A DNA stretch of 64,000 nucleotides from MWCO01 sp964488865 (GTDB taxonomy: Bacteria; Myxococcota_A; Polyangia; Polyangiales; Polyangiaceae), in assembly GCA_964488865.1 (NCBI GenBank), contig CAZAWR010000005.1, forward strand, positions 1 through 64,000, written 5' to 3'. Below, one piece after another: positions 18,440 through 27,682 of this stretch. The position numbers and the translations under genes are program-made. How positions within the stretch are numbered: the first letter of the stretch is position 1; every line of letters begins with the position of its first letter. The notes beneath the pieces were generated by a model. The model did not search any database and had not been told where the DNA came from. It saw only the letters and a list, made by a program, of their open reading frames with translations.

Positions 18440-21370
18440 ATGCACAACCACATGTGGCGCGTTATTCGCCTCGCTGTCCACGGGTTGGTGCTCTTTGAGC
18501 TCAGCTACATCATATTGGCTAACGCGTTTCTGAACCTTGGCGGAATCCAGAAGGTCTTCGAGCAAACCACCGAACTCCAGGGGACCATCGGGTCGGGATG
18601 GACCCTGTGGCCGGGGCGGGTCCACGTCGAGGACGCCCGCGTCGTGTTTAGCGACCACAACGTGCAGTGGTCCCTCGACGCCAAACGCCTGCAGATCGAC
18701 GTGGCGTTCTTGCCCTTCCTCTCCAAGACACTTCACGCGACTCGCGTGCGAGGCGAGGGCTCGGTGTTCCGCGTGCGACACCGCGTGCCTCTGACGGACG
18801 CGGCGCTGCCCAGCACGATCGCCCTCCCTCCCATCCCTGAGTTTTCATCCCCGGCGATCCTCTACGCGCACGTTCCGTCCGCCCCACGCACCGACCTCTG
18901 GAGAATCCACATCGAAGACGTGGACGTGGGTGTCGTCGAGATCTGGGCGCAGCAGCTTCGCTATCTGGGCGCCGCACGCGCGCGCGGTGCTTTCCGGCTG
19001 CACGCCGGTTATCACCTCTGGGTGGGTCCGGCGTCCCTCGACCTCGAGCCCGGCGAGCTCCGCGTGGGGCGCGGGCTGGTGTCGCCCCAGTTCGGCGGCC
19101 ACATCGAGTGTGTCGTGCACCCCTTCTTCGTCAACGGCCCGGTGGGGCGCGAGATCTTCCGCTTCTTCAGCGCATCCGTCGACCTTCACGGGCAACACGT
19201 CCGGCTCGAATCCCTCAGCCTGTTCCTGCCCCCGGGCACCACCCTCCGTTCTTCCGATGGACACTTCCATGCTGTCGCCTCTGCCCATCGCGGGGTGATC
19301 TCGCCATCCAGCCGATTCACACTTCATGCGACCGACCCGGCCGTCGCGCACCGAGGCTGGGAGCTCCAGAGCAAACAACTCGAGCTTGTGGCGCATGGCT
19401 CCGAGGCCGGGACAGGTGAAGCCACTCTGGATGTGCAGCAAGGTCGCGCCTCGCACGGCCGTGCGAGCCTCACGCTCGAGGCGGGTCACGTCGGACTGCG
19501 TACCCCAAGCCTCGACACGACAGCAAGCTGGACTCTCTCGAACGCGGATGTCACGCTCACAAGTCTCGCCATCCCGCGGCTTGCCAACTTCGATGACCTG
19601 GCAAGCCCCCACGGTGTGCGGCTGGACAGCGGAAGCGCCTCTGCCCATGTGAGCGGACGCTATGCTGCGAAGACAGCGCAGGGCGACGTGCGGGTCGCGC
19701 TGTCGGAAGCCCGCGGGCGCACCGGAGACGTGGGCTGGGAGCTCGACGGCGGTGCCCAGCTCTCGATCGGTCCCAGGGCGATGGCAGCGCTCTCCGACGG
19801 AAGCTGGGACCTCGCCTTCCAAGGCCGGCTCGCACTCTCCGCGAGCTCGACGTGGGTCGAGGCCAACGACGCGTCCCTCGAGGCGCACGCCCTCCTGGAG
19901 CAGGCACGCGGTTCGGGGCACATCCGCGCCACCGTCGGTCAACTCTCGCTGCGCCGGGACACGCTCCGGAGCGCCGGCCGAGCCGCCATCGACGTCGAAC
20001 TTGCGGGCATCGACCTCGACCGGGGCGCGGTGCGCGCGTCCGGCGCGGGAGAAATCGTTGCGCTGGAGGTGACGTCGGGGCCTTCCATGCGGGGACGAGC
20101 AGAACGGATCCAGCTGACGTCAGAGGTCTCGCTGGAAGACGCGGCGGTTGCGGATGGCTGGCTCGAGCTCGCCGTCCCGGCGCTGTCGCTTCGCTCGGGA
20201 GATACCGCAGCGGTTGTCATCGCCCACATGCGACTGGAAGCCGAGCAGCTCGACGCTTCCAGGCGATCGGGTAGCGCGACTGCCGTCCTGTCGCTGAAAG
20301 ACCTCTGGGTGGGCCACGCCGTTGGGGGACCGAAGTGCCTGTGGGCCCGGGCGGCGCGAGCGATCGTTCGAGCGAACCTGGGCTTCACCGACCTTGGGCA
20401 GGCCGTGGTCGGTGCCTCGGGGGATGTCGACGGAGGGCGGGTGCGCTGGGATGACTTCGAGGTATCCGCCGACACGCACCTCGCGGTCCACAACCTGCTT
20501 CCGTCTTCAGAACCGATCGCCGTGGACCTGGGCGCGACCGACGTACGCATGGTGAGCGGAGCGAGTCCCATCGATGGCTGGGCGGTGCGCATCCCGAAGC
20601 TGCGCGTGACGAGCACGTTGCGCTCTCGATCCGGCAATCTAGCCGGTCCGGTTCGGGTCCGCGCGCCGCTGGTGCACGGACGCATCGGGGCAACGCCCGT
20701 GCGCGCCGAGCTGAACGCCGACTGGAAGCTTGGCTCGATCGATCTCGAGCGAGGCAAATTGGCTGGCGCGGGCGACCTTCGCATCGAGCACGCGGAGATC
20801 GGTGAGGGCGACACCCGCGTCAAGGGGTGGTGGGGACGCGTGCAGTTCCCCGTCGTTCGCTGGTCGGCTCAACAGAACGTCGATGGCGCTGGCGAGTTCG
20901 TTGCGACGTTCCGCGACGGTCTCCCCGCGCTAAGGCTGTTCGCCGCGAGCGGGGACTTGCCAGGATGGGTGCCAACGGTGCTGCCGCTCCACGAGCTCGA
21001 AGCGCGCGGGCGGTTTCGGCGCAGCTGCCGTGTGACGGACATCTACTTCGAGCAAGCGAGCGGCGGACCGCTGGTCGCCGCGGGACGCATCCAGAGCGAG
21101 CCCAGCGACATGCGTGGTGCATTCTTGATTCAGTGGGACTCGCCCCTGCGTCTTTCGATCGGCTTGGTCACGTTCGGCGGCGAGGTAGGGGTGTCGATCC
21201 TCGCCGGCAACGATTGGCTGGGCGAGCAATCCAAGACCATCGACGACTGGGGACGCCGTGTGGCGTGTCAATCGCCTCCTGATGGTTGCTCTGGGACCGA
21301 TGCCGAGGAGCCCCCGACCGTGGGCAATTGGGTGGCCGCCTGGGTCGTACCCAGTTCGCCCACGCCCTGA
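18440..21370 (+). CDS. AsmA-like large envelope protein
   Basis: 976 residues from the ATG at 18440, chosen because AAAGAGG sits six bases upstream and the earlier in-frame part is antisense to another gene. One membrane segment lies at residues ~8-32 (IRLAVHGLVLFELSYIILANAFL). The remainder is beta-rich, with repeated strand patterns such as WTLWPGRVHVEDARVVFSD and LQIDVAFLPFLSKTLHATRV, typical of the AsmA/TamB/DUF748 class that spans the periplasm as a groove for lipid transfer. No Cys-rich or catalytic site. The similarity is in pattern only, so family membership is an inference. No partner genes are adjacent. Confidence 0.65.
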   Translation: MHNHMWRVIRLAVHGLVLFELSYIILANAFLNLGGIQKVFEQTTELQGTIGSGWTLWPGRVHVEDARVVFSDHNVQWSLDAKRLQIDVAFLPFLSKTLHATRVRGEGSVFRVRHRVPLTDAALPSTIALPPIPEFSSPAILYAHVPSAPRTDLWRIHIEDVDVGVVEIWAQQLRYLGAARARGAFRLHAGYHLWVGPASLDLEPGELRVGRGLVSPQFGGHIECVVHPFFVNGPVGREIFRFFSASVDLHGQHVRLESLSLFLPPGTTLRSSDGHFHAVASAHRGVISPSSRFTLHATDPAVAHRGWELQSKQLELVAHGSEAGTGEATLDVQQGRASHGRASLTLEAGHVGLRTPSLDTTASWTLSNADVTLTSLAIPRLANFDDLASPHGVRLDSGSASAHVSGRYAAKTAQGDVRVALSEARGRTGDVGWELDGGAQLSIGPRAMAALSDGSWDLAFQGRLALSASSTWVEANDASLEAHALLEQARGSGHIRATVGQLSLRRDTLRSAGRAAIDVELAGIDLDRGAVRASGAGEIVALEVTSGPSMRGRAERIQLTSEVSLEDAAVADGWLELAVPALSLRSGDTAAVVIAHMRLEAEQLDASRRSGSATAVLSLKDLWVGHAVGGPKCLWARAARAIVRANLGFTDLGQAVVGASGDVDGGRVRWDDFEVSADTHLAVHNLLPSSEPIAVDLGATDVRMVSGASPIDGWAVRIPKLRVTSTLRSRSGNLAGPVRVRAPLVHGRIGATPVRAELNADWKLGSIDLERGKLAGAGDLRIEHAEIGEGDTRVKGWWGRVQFPVVRWSAQQNVDGAGEFVATFRDGLPALRLFAASGDLPGWVPTVLPLHELEARGRFRRSCRVTDIYFEQASGGPLVAAGRIQSEPSDMRGAFLIQWDSPLRLSIGLVTFGGEVGVSILAGNDWLGEQSKTIDDWGRRVACQSPPDGCSGTDAEEPPTVGNWVAAWVVPSSPTP

Positions 21371-21393
21371 AACGGGCTAGTGCTGCTTCGGGT

Positions 21394-21625
21394 CTAGTAC
21401 CGTGTGCCCGAAGTGAGTACCGGGATCCCACTCCGGAGAACCACAGAGGAAGCAGAAGGCACAGAAGGGTGGTGCGGAGGTAGGCCGTGCGTATTGCGCC
21501 TTACTCCGCCCGTTCCTGGTTCTCTGTTCGCCTTCCGTGTTCTCAGCTCCTAGTTGATGTCCGTCATCCGTCCATCGTCGTAGCCGGGCCTCAACCCGGT
21601 AGGGACTTCGGGCACGCAGCACTAG
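21394..21625. mobile_element. MITE-like element family 1, copy 1
   Basis: A ~224 bp core flanked by CTAG on both sides (21394-21397 and 21622-21625). Its ends are imperfect inverted repeats of about 28 bp: the left end TACCGTGTGCCCGAAGTGAG matches the reverse complement of the right end (TGCTGCGTGCCCGAAGTCCC). A near-identical copy is at 55253-55486. No coding capacity is apparent, so it would depend on a transposase elsewhere. It interrupts the repeat that resumes at 21622. Confidence 0.7.
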
Positions 21626-21722
21626 GTCTTTCTAAGGCGGCTTTCGCAGAGCCCCCTCGCCGCGCTCACCGCGGCTTACCCCAAACCCAAGTACGTTCTT
21701 CGAACACTGCTTGATTTGGGAC
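21622..21722 (-). repeat. Partial copy of the 29.0 kb repeat element (family 3)
   Basis: Read on the minus strand this matches 29001-29131: GTCCCAAATCAAGC..., the TTCGAAGAACG block, GGTTTGGGG, GCCGCGGTGAGCGCGGCGAG and the AGAAAGACCTAG end. It lacks about 30 bp found inside the other copy. At its CTAG end the sequence is interrupted by the family 1 element, beyond which a shortened form of the terminal hairpin block (21377-21397) continues. Confidence 0.7.
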
Positions 21723-21895
21723 CGGATGGCGGGCTCCGTCAGAATGAAGGAGGCCACCTTCAATACGAGCACCTCAGGTAGGCACGAAACACTCGTGTTT
21801 GTCCTTGCGAGCACGTAGACCCGCCGGCGGTACGAGCCATGCAAGAGGACGTCCACAGCCCTTTCCATCACGTGGGCTTACGGCAAAGAGGCACC

Positions 21896-23002
21896 ATGGC
21901 GAGCACAGAATCAGAGAGCGCAACGCTGCGCTGGCTAGCGCTGGTTTTCTCCGCCGCCACGCTGTTCGTTGCCTGGCCCTTGTGGCCCGCCTTGGTCCTG
22001 GCGGCATGGACGGCTGGAATCACCCATCCCCTCCTGGTGCGTCTGGAGCCGGTCTTTAGGGGGCGACGACGCGCCGCCGCGGTGCTCTCTCTGCTGCTGT
22101 TTCTGCTGTTGCTGGTGCCACTGTCGTTGCTGGCGCTCGGGGTGGGGGCGGGGGCACAGGACCTCGTCCAGGCCATCGCCCGCGCCAACTCCGCGAAGGG
22201 CGCGCTCGCGGACATCGCGGCGGGCGGCCCCGCTCCCACGGAAGCGGTCCAACTCCCCAGCAACCTCGCCGAGGCGCTCGAGCTGCTGGAGCGCTACGGC
22301 ACCCAAGCTTACAGCGTGACGTCACAGCTCGTCGGTGTCGCGGCAACCGGCCTGGTGGCCCTCTTCATCTACTTCGCCGGCGCCTTCGCCTTCCTCGTCG
22401 ACGGCCATCGGTCGTGGCGCTGGCTGCGACGGAACGCTCCCGTCAGGAACGACCAGCTGGACCGCCTCGGCTCGGCGTTCCACGAGACCGGTCGCGGGTT
22501 GATCATCGGCGTGGGGCTGACCTCGGTCACGCAGGGGCTCGCTGCCACGTTGGCGTACCTGGCGCTCGGCGTTCCCCGCGCATGGGTGCTCGGACCGATT
22601 ACCGGGGTCGCGTCGGTGGTCCCGATCGCCGGCACCGCGCTGGTCTGGGGACCGATCGCCTTGGGCCTGTTCCTCGCGGGCCACACCGTCAAGGGGGTCA
22701 TCCTGCTCGTCGTTGGCGTGGCCGTCATCGGCAGCATCGACAACCTGGTGCGCCCGCTGTACGCGCGGTTGGGGACTTTGAGGATGCCGACCTTCCTGCT
22801 GTTCGTGTCCATGTTCGGCGGCCTCAGCGCCTTCGGAACCTGGGGCGCCATCCTAGGGCCGCTGCTCGTGCGCTTGACCATGGAGGTTCTCTCCATCCGC
22901 AAGGACGCCGAGAAAGAGGCGTCGTCGGACGCCCGAGACGCCGTGGTGAGATCGCGGTACCCAGCGCGTTTCGGACGCAAGAAACGGAAGCGTTGGAGGT
23001 AG
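21896..23002 (+). CDS. AI-2E transporter (PerM/UPF0118) family membrane protein
   Basis: 368 residues from the ATG at 21896, which has AAAGAGG five bases upstream. About seven to eight membrane segments are visible, starting with LALVFSAATLFVAWPLWPAL and LSLLLFLLLLVPLSLLALGV. The C-terminal half has the family pattern: GLIIGVGLTSVTQGLAATLAYLALGVP, ITGVASVVPIAGTALVWGPIAL and a VIGSIDNLVRPLYARL segment near residue 290. Members export small solutes or act as Na+/H+ antiporters; autoinducer-2 export is shown for few. The C-terminus is very basic (RFGRKKRKRWR). Single gene between repeats and a broken lipoprotein gene. Confidence 0.88.
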   Translation: MASTESESATLRWLALVFSAATLFVAWPLWPALVLAAWTAGITHPLLVRLEPVFRGRRRAAAVLSLLLFLLLLVPLSLLALGVGAGAQDLVQAIARANSAKGALADIAAGGPAPTEAVQLPSNLAEALELLERYGTQAYSVTSQLVGVAATGLVALFIYFAGAFAFLVDGHRSWRWLRRNAPVRNDQLDRLGSAFHETGRGLIIGVGLTSVTQGLAATLAYLALGVPRAWVLGPITGVASVVPIAGTALVWGPIALGLFLAGHTVKGVILLVVGVAVIGSIDNLVRPLYARLGTLRMPTFLLFVSMFGGLSAFGTWGAILGPLLVRLTMEVLSIRKDAEKEASSDARDAVVRSRYPARFGRKKRKRWR

Positions 23003-23068
23003 GAGCCCCTTTGGCCGGCTCGAGTCCGGCATGTGATTGCCACTACGACTTCGACGTGCCCGTGCGCA

Positions 23069-24882
23069 TCACCTCACCGGTTGCCTACGAGTCCTACTCA
23101 TCCTGATCAGAGGGCGGAACGAGGCGAACAAGTGTAGCCCTCGCCAGTCCGGGCGTGACCCCGACCCATCCCTGTCAATCGCAGCCCAACACCGATTCCA
23201 CGCGATTGCCAACGATGCGCACCGTTCCCCCCGTCGAATGCGTGAGCAACCTGTCCGCGCCATCCGCTCGTTGGAGGTCCAGCTCTGCCCATTCTGCTGG
23301 TCGCACCCCACTTCCGTTGCCTCGTCACAGGGCGTCAGGTTCTCGCTTCCCTGGTAGAGAAGGATGTCGAGGTCTTCCTTCCCATGGGATTGCGTGAACG
23401 TGAGCGAGACATGAAGCGTCGCGCCTTGCTGCAGATTCACGCCGAACCAGTCCTCGTTCCAAGCGCAGATCGTGTTGTCCTTGGATTGGTAGGGACCGGC
23501 AGACAGTGCAACCGCACGAGCCTTGGATGCGTCGTCGTCAGGCTCGTGAGAGTCACTCACACAGGAATCCCCCGGCTGGGTGCAACTGCCGGAATCGGGG
23601 ACGCATTGCCGCGCAGACTTGCCCCCGACGGAGGTGATGGGCGGTCCGCAGACGTAATTCGGTGTGGGGCAATCCTGGTCCGCGGTGGCACGGAAACAAA
23701 AGGCATCCCCGGCGCTCCCAAGCGCTGCACAGAGGTCGGATGCATTCCCGCATTGCACGTCGGCGGTGCACGGCTTGCACAAGCCGAGTCCGCCGCTTTC
23801 CCCCGAGTTCGTCACCTGAATGTGGTGAGCCCCCGTCGATGGGCTCTTCGAAACGTGGCTGCACTCGGAGCCCGGTTCGTCGTCGTCCTGTGCGATGATG
23901 ACGTAGTACAGGCTCGCCACATCTCCCTGCGGCTTCGAAGCGACGGGATTGGGCACGTCCGCTGCCCAGACACCGTCTTTCAGATCGCCCGACACGGGAT
24001 CCATCGTGATCTGCGTCAGCGCAGCGAGATCGATCGGCTGCTCGGGTGGCTCGAACGAATAGTACAAAAGCGGGTTGCCCGTGAGTCCTTTGTCGTCCCG
24101 AACCCGAGCTTCGATCCTCAGCGGCAACACCGTACTCACTTGAGCGGTGGAGCTGGGATCGATGACAGGGGGATCACCAGGACAACCCTGACCCGGCGCC
24201 GCGAGCAACTGGATGAGGAAGCTCTTCGATACCAGCGAGCTCTCACCGTCGTCCGCCGGAGTCGCAACGTGCTGGTCTTGGTGGTCCGGATCTGCGCCGC
24301 CGTGGGACACCACCGCCACGTCGCGCTGAAGGGGTCGACCTGTCGAAGCTGGGCCCCTTCAATCAGCGGCGCGTCCTGAATGATCGAGACGCCCAAGGAA
24401 TCGGCGTCCTCCACGAGTACGGGAATATCGACGCAAGGCTTGACACTCAAGTCCAGCGAGGTTCCAGCCCCCATGGGCTTGCGAAAGACGGGAACCCCGG
24501 AAGCACCCTGATCGACCTTCACCTCGATTGCAATGCTCTGCTTCGCCGTGTTCTTTCCGTCGGATGCAGTGAAGTGGAACGAATGCATTCCCACGTCCGA
24601 CATGATGGGCGTCCAGCGAAAAATTGCGAGGTTGCCCGCTTGCCGCAGGTCTGCTCGGTTGGTGATTCCCTCCTTCTTGCATCCTTCGTCGTTGACGTGA
24701 CAAGCAACGAAGCCGAACTCGAGCGTCTCGGTGTCGCTGTCCGTTGCAGCTATTTCGAAGTTGAGATCCTGTCCGACGTAGGTTACCTGGTCGCTCAGTG
24801 GGTTCATCTTCGGAGCGCTTCCGTCGTCTGCGCCGCAGGCGACGCTGAGCGTGTCCTCGCGAATTGAGTGCCGCGATGCCAT
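23069..24882 (-). pseudogene. Broken PPC-domain lipoprotein gene
   Basis: Two frames together encode one recognisable exported protein. The first (24882 down to about 24290) reads SVACGADDGSAPK, a lipobox-like Cys, then Ig-like repeats and WRWCPTAAQ. The second (from about 24300 down) continues with DPDHQDQHVATPADDGESS, VSKSFLIQLL, a Cys-rich block (CKPCTADVQCG...C) and a PPC-like domain (EPDDDASKARAVAL, NEDWFGVNLQQGATLHVSLTF, DLDILLYQG). So a frameshift lies near 24290-24310. The N-terminus also lacks any hydrophobic signal in all three frames, and the last ~70 residues after 23280 lose the domain pattern. Several lesions suggest a true pseudogene rather than one sequencing error. Confidence 0.65.
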
Positions 24883-25067
24883 GGAACAAGGGAGCGGAAC
24901 GAGCCCCACCGGGGGTGTCGATGGTTCCAGGGGCAGGATTGCAATCCGCGTGGCTTTGCAGAACGGGCGTGCCAATCCAGCTTTCGAACACTGGACAATC
25001 CACCGCGAGAAGCCGATCGACGAGGCGACCTGGACTGCTATACTGCACGCGACCTCGGAGGTGAAAC

Positions 25068-25679
25068 TTGCCGGCACCGACTCACGATCTCACCCGCGGC
25101 ATGATCTTCTGGCTCGTCGTGGCTTGTTTCTTCGAGACGAGTTGCGGCTCCGAAAGCGGTAGCGGAGGTACAGGGCCCATCGGGGCGGCGGCCGCGGCTC
25201 CCGCGAGGGATGCCCAATCCGAATCCGACGGTTCCGCGGACACCGGCCAGCTTGACGCGAACCTAGACGCGAGCGCCGACACGGGCGCTGCGGACACGGG
25301 CGCTGCGGACACGGGCGTCGCGGACACCGGCGCTGCGGACACAGGCGCTGCGGACACGGGCGTCGCGGACACCGGACCAGGAGACAGTAGCTCAGGGGAA
25401 GTGACCTACGGATGGGATCCGTACGTCCGACACGCTTGCTACCGGGCGCTTGGCACCGTCGACCCTCACGTGAGCCAGCCGAACCTGACGATCGGTGGGG
25501 GTGTAAGGGACTTCGAAGTCCACCTCGGATCCTTGTTCCGAGGCTACACCGGCTGGAGCGATGCCCCGCCGAACTGGGCGCAGGTGTCGCTCACCGGCAT
25601 CTACATTGGAATCGAGGTCTGGGGCAGAGGCCGGGTGTGGATGGAACACAAGCACTACCGAGTTTGGAGCCCGTCGTAG
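25068..25679 (+). CDS. Small lipoprotein with Asp-Thr-Gly-Ala repeat linker (TTG start)
   Basis: 203 residues from a TTG at 25068, chosen because GGAGGTG stands five bases upstream; the ATG at 25101 has no ribosome binding site. The signal reads RGMIFWLVVACFFETSC, ending in the likely lipidated Cys26. Residues ~70-105 are a linker of DTGAA/DTGVA repeats. The C-terminal ~95 residues form an unrecognised domain with conserved-looking aromatics (YGWDPYVRHACYRALG, YTGWSDAPPNWAQVSLTG, VWMEHKHYRVW). Divergent from the broken lipoprotein gene. Confidence 0.68.
   Translation: MPAPTHDLTRGMIFWLVVACFFETSCGSESGSGGTGPIGAAAAAPARDAQSESDGSADTGQLDANLDASADTGAADTGAADTGVADTGAADTGAADTGVADTGPGDSSSGEVTYGWDPYVRHACYRALGTVDPHVSQPNLTIGGGVRDFEVHLGSLFRGYTGWSDAPPNWAQVSLTGIYIGIEVWGRGRVWMEHKHYRVWSPS
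25278..25376 (+). repeat. 15-bp tandem repeat coding for DTGAA/DTGVA
   Basis: About 6.5 copies of a 15 bp unit, GACACGGGCGCTGCG with GTC or ACC/ACA variants, make the linker of the lipoprotein. Slippage would change linker length in steps of five residues. Confidence 0.85.
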
Positions 25680-25758
25680 CACGCGTTAGGGCTCCTGCCC
25701 TCGTGCAGATCTCGCGAATCGTTCGCGTCGATGCTTCGTCCGTCGAGCGGGCCCACGC

Positions 25759-26622
25759 TCAGGAGTGTGTGCGCTTTGGGTTCATCCGGTGAGACACGAA
25801 GGTGCCCGCCGCCATGGCGACCATCCAGCTGAAAACTACGCTGAAGAGGGCCCGATCATACCACGGTACCGGGCCCCCGGATTCCGACGTTCCGAAAAGG
25901 CTCGCCGTCGGCTCGAAGCATGCCGTTGCAGCAAACGCGCCGGCCATCCCGAACACCACCAGACCGGCCGTCAGCAGCACCGTCCGAGTTCGCCGGACCT
26001 TCAGGCTTGACCACCGCTCGTACCAGGTGGGATCGACCCACAGATAGAACGGCTCCGCCTTCGGCGTAGGGCGGACTGCGCGCCATAGATCGTCCGGGAG
26101 ATACGGGCGTGTTGCGCAGTGACTGCAAGCGGGTGTGCGGGTGGTCCCGTCGACCATCAGTCCTGCTCCGCAGTGGGGGCAAGTGAAGTGCACTGGATTG
26201 GTTGCAGGAGGCACACGGGCGATCGTGGACTCGCCGATGAATGCGGTCCACCAGCGCTCGGAATCGAATGCCGGGGGCACCTCTCGCACGGGGATGTCAC
26301 GCCCGCACTGGCATGTCACGCCGCCGTGGGCCAACGAGGCTTCGATCGCGCTGTCGTCGATTCGCGCGCCGCAAGCGCCGCACGTGACGGGGGCCAGCTC
26401 GGCCTCGCCGAGGACGACCGGCTGGGCAGTGCTCTCGGAGCTGACGGTTGCCGCGACCGGCGAGCTCATGCGCGACTCCGTGATCCAAAGGAAATCTTGT
26501 GGGGAAAGCTTCCTCGGCGTGTCGCACGTGGGACACACAATCGCGAGGGCCGCGGCGTTCATCGGGATGGGGTTGCCGCAGGTCACGCAAGTCGTGCGGA
26601 GGCGAAGCCGTAACCCAGGCAT
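25759..26622 (-). CDS. Zinc-ribbon membrane protein of unknown function
   Basis: 287 residues from the ATG at 26620-26622, with AAGGA upstream; the longer open frame before it has no coding look. There are three Cys4-type zinc ribbons: CVTCGNPIP...CPTC near the N-terminus, CGACGARIDD...CQCG at about residue 85, and CPHCGAGLM...CSHC at about residue 145. The C-terminal ~90 residues hold two membrane segments (TVLLTAGLVVFGMAGAFAA and FSVVFSWMVAMAAGTFV). The plan, zinc ribbons in front of a membrane anchor, is seen in many uncharacterised bacterial proteins. Not in an operon. Confidence 0.65.
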   Translation of the reverse strand: MPGLRLRLRTTCVTCGNPIPMNAAALAIVCPTCDTPRKLSPQDFLWITESRMSSPVAATVSSESTAQPVVLGEAELAPVTCGACGARIDDSAIEASLAHGGVTCQCGRDIPVREVPPAFDSERWWTAFIGESTIARVPPATNPVHFTCPHCGAGLMVDGTTRTPACSHCATRPYLPDDLWRAVRPTPKAEPFYLWVDPTWYERWSSLKVRRTRTVLLTAGLVVFGMAGAFAATACFEPTASLFGTSESGGPVPWYDRALFSVVFSWMVAMAAGTFVSHRMNPKRTHS

Positions 26623-26984
26623 GCGTGGATCCTTCGGTCGAGAATGGGTTGAGGAAAGATACTCAATGACGGGCGATTCGGCAAGGATGTCAAGCAGATC
26701 AGAGCGAGCACGACCCGGGACCGAATCAGGGAGCTGCAGCCCTTCGAATTGACTGGATTCCCACGTCATCTTGATTGGCCGCCGGATGCCGCCTACGCGA
26801 GAGTCTCGGCTTCGAGGCTTGGGGAGCGCTCGGCCGCGAACTTGCAACGGGTAGGGTGACCGCGGCGCTTCAAGCGTTGACAACCGGGGCATCGGACTGG
26901 GTCTACGTGCTGCCGCGAGGCAGCCCGGGACGAGGCCGACGAGCCGCGGAAATCCCGTCACGCACAGCAGCCAAGGAGTGGCAA
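26623..26984. other. Intergenic region between divergent genes
   Basis: 362 bases with no convincing gene. TTGACA occurs at 26877-26882 in the + direction, upstream of the CsbD-like gene, but no good -10 lies 16-18 bp further (GGTCTA). AAGGAG at 26973-26978 is a ribosome binding site for the next gene. Nothing else is recognised. Confidence 0.5.
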
Positions 26985-27170
26985 ATGGGCAAAATCATCG
27001 ACAAGGCCAAAGGCAGGATCAAGCAGGCGACGGGCGTATTGACCGGCGACAAGTCGTTGGAGCGAGAGGGCGAGCGCGACGAGCGGAAGGGCAAAGTCAA
27101 AGGTGCGGTCGAGGACGTGAAGAAGGCCGTCAAGGATGCGAAGGACGCGGTCAAGGACGCCGTGAAGTAG
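26985..27170 (+). CDS. CsbD-family stress protein
   Basis: 61 residues, MGKIIDKAKGRIKQATGVLT onward. The pattern matches CsbD: KGRIKQATGVLTGDKSLEREG in front and KGKVKGAVEDVKKAVKDAKD behind, very Lys/Asp-rich and probably disordered or helical. In other bacteria such genes belong to the general stress response (sigma-B in Bacillus, sigma-S-like elsewhere); the exact role is unknown. AAGGAG lies seven bases upstream. A 29-residue membrane peptide gene follows after 200 bases. Confidence 0.88.
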   Translation: MGKIIDKAKGRIKQATGVLTGDKSLEREGERDERKGKVKGAVEDVKKAVKDAKDAVKDAVK

Positions 27171-27250
27171 CGCATGCCGGCGGTTCTCGCGGACCGCAGT
27201 TGAAATCCTCTGTCGTTGCTGGCAGGACGAATTCAACGCTCAACCGGCAC

Positions 27251-27297
27251 CGACGGCTTCGACGACTTCGACGACTTCGACGACTTCGACGACTGCG
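27251..27297 (+). repeat. Short 9-bp tandem repeat
   Basis: About four to five copies of CGACGACTT (with one CGACGGCTT) lie between the CsbD-like gene and the 29-residue membrane peptide gene. Non-coding as far as can be seen. Confidence 0.7.
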
Positions 27298-27369
27298 TCT
27301 TTGTTGGAGATGAAGCCTTCAGGGGGTGCTGAGAAACACTGAATACACTCAAGAAAGGACGGATGAACC

Positions 27370-27459
27370 ATGAGTATGACGATGATGATCATTTTGATTG
27401 TGCTGTTCCTCTTCGTGTTCGGTGGCGGCGGAGGCTACTACTGGAGTAGGCGGCGCTGA
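27370..27459 (+). CDS. 29-residue membrane peptide
   Basis: The frame ATG(27370)-TGA(27459) encodes MSMTMMIILIVLFLFVFGGG followed by two Gly, YYWSRRR. It has one hydrophobic helix, a Gly5 turn, two Tyr and a positive end, so it should sit in the inner membrane with the basic end inside. AAAGGA lies about 11 bases upstream. Tiny membrane proteins of this plan, with a Gly-rich turn and aromatic/basic tail, are common in proteobacteria next to stress genes such as CsbD. No function is known. It is below the usual length cut-off but the composition is unlike random sequence. Confidence 0.6.
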   Translation: MSMTMMIILIVLFLFVFGGGGGYYWSRRR

Positions 27460-27682
27460 GCGCGGCCAGAAGCGGCGCAACGCGCTCGAACTCACTTTCC
27501 TCCACGACGTCTTGAACACCGCGGCGTGGCTCCACGGCCGGGTGTGACAAGGCGGGACCGGCGCATCGCCATGGGCGGCACAGAACTTGCGTGGAGTGCT
27601 TCGGCTCCATGGTGCCGGGGCGAGCGCGTTGCGGCACGCCGAAGGGTCGGTCGGAGCCGCAAGGCACATCGAGGAGGAAACC

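Larger units (their letters stand above)
21371..21895. other. Gene-free stretch holding CTAG-bounded repeats
   Basis: 525 bases without a convincing gene. The first ~350 bases are repeat elements, listed separately: a short CTAG-bounded block at 21377-21397, a ~230 bp MITE-like element, and a copy of the 29.0 kb element. From 21723 to 21880 nothing is recognised. AAAGAGG at 21885-21891 is the ribosome binding site of the transporter gene. Confidence 0.7.

Noticed and set aside
26877..26905. Promoter for the CsbD-like gene
   Set aside because: TTGACA is perfect but no acceptable -10 hexamer lies 16-18 bp downstream, so it is mentioned only in the intergenic note.
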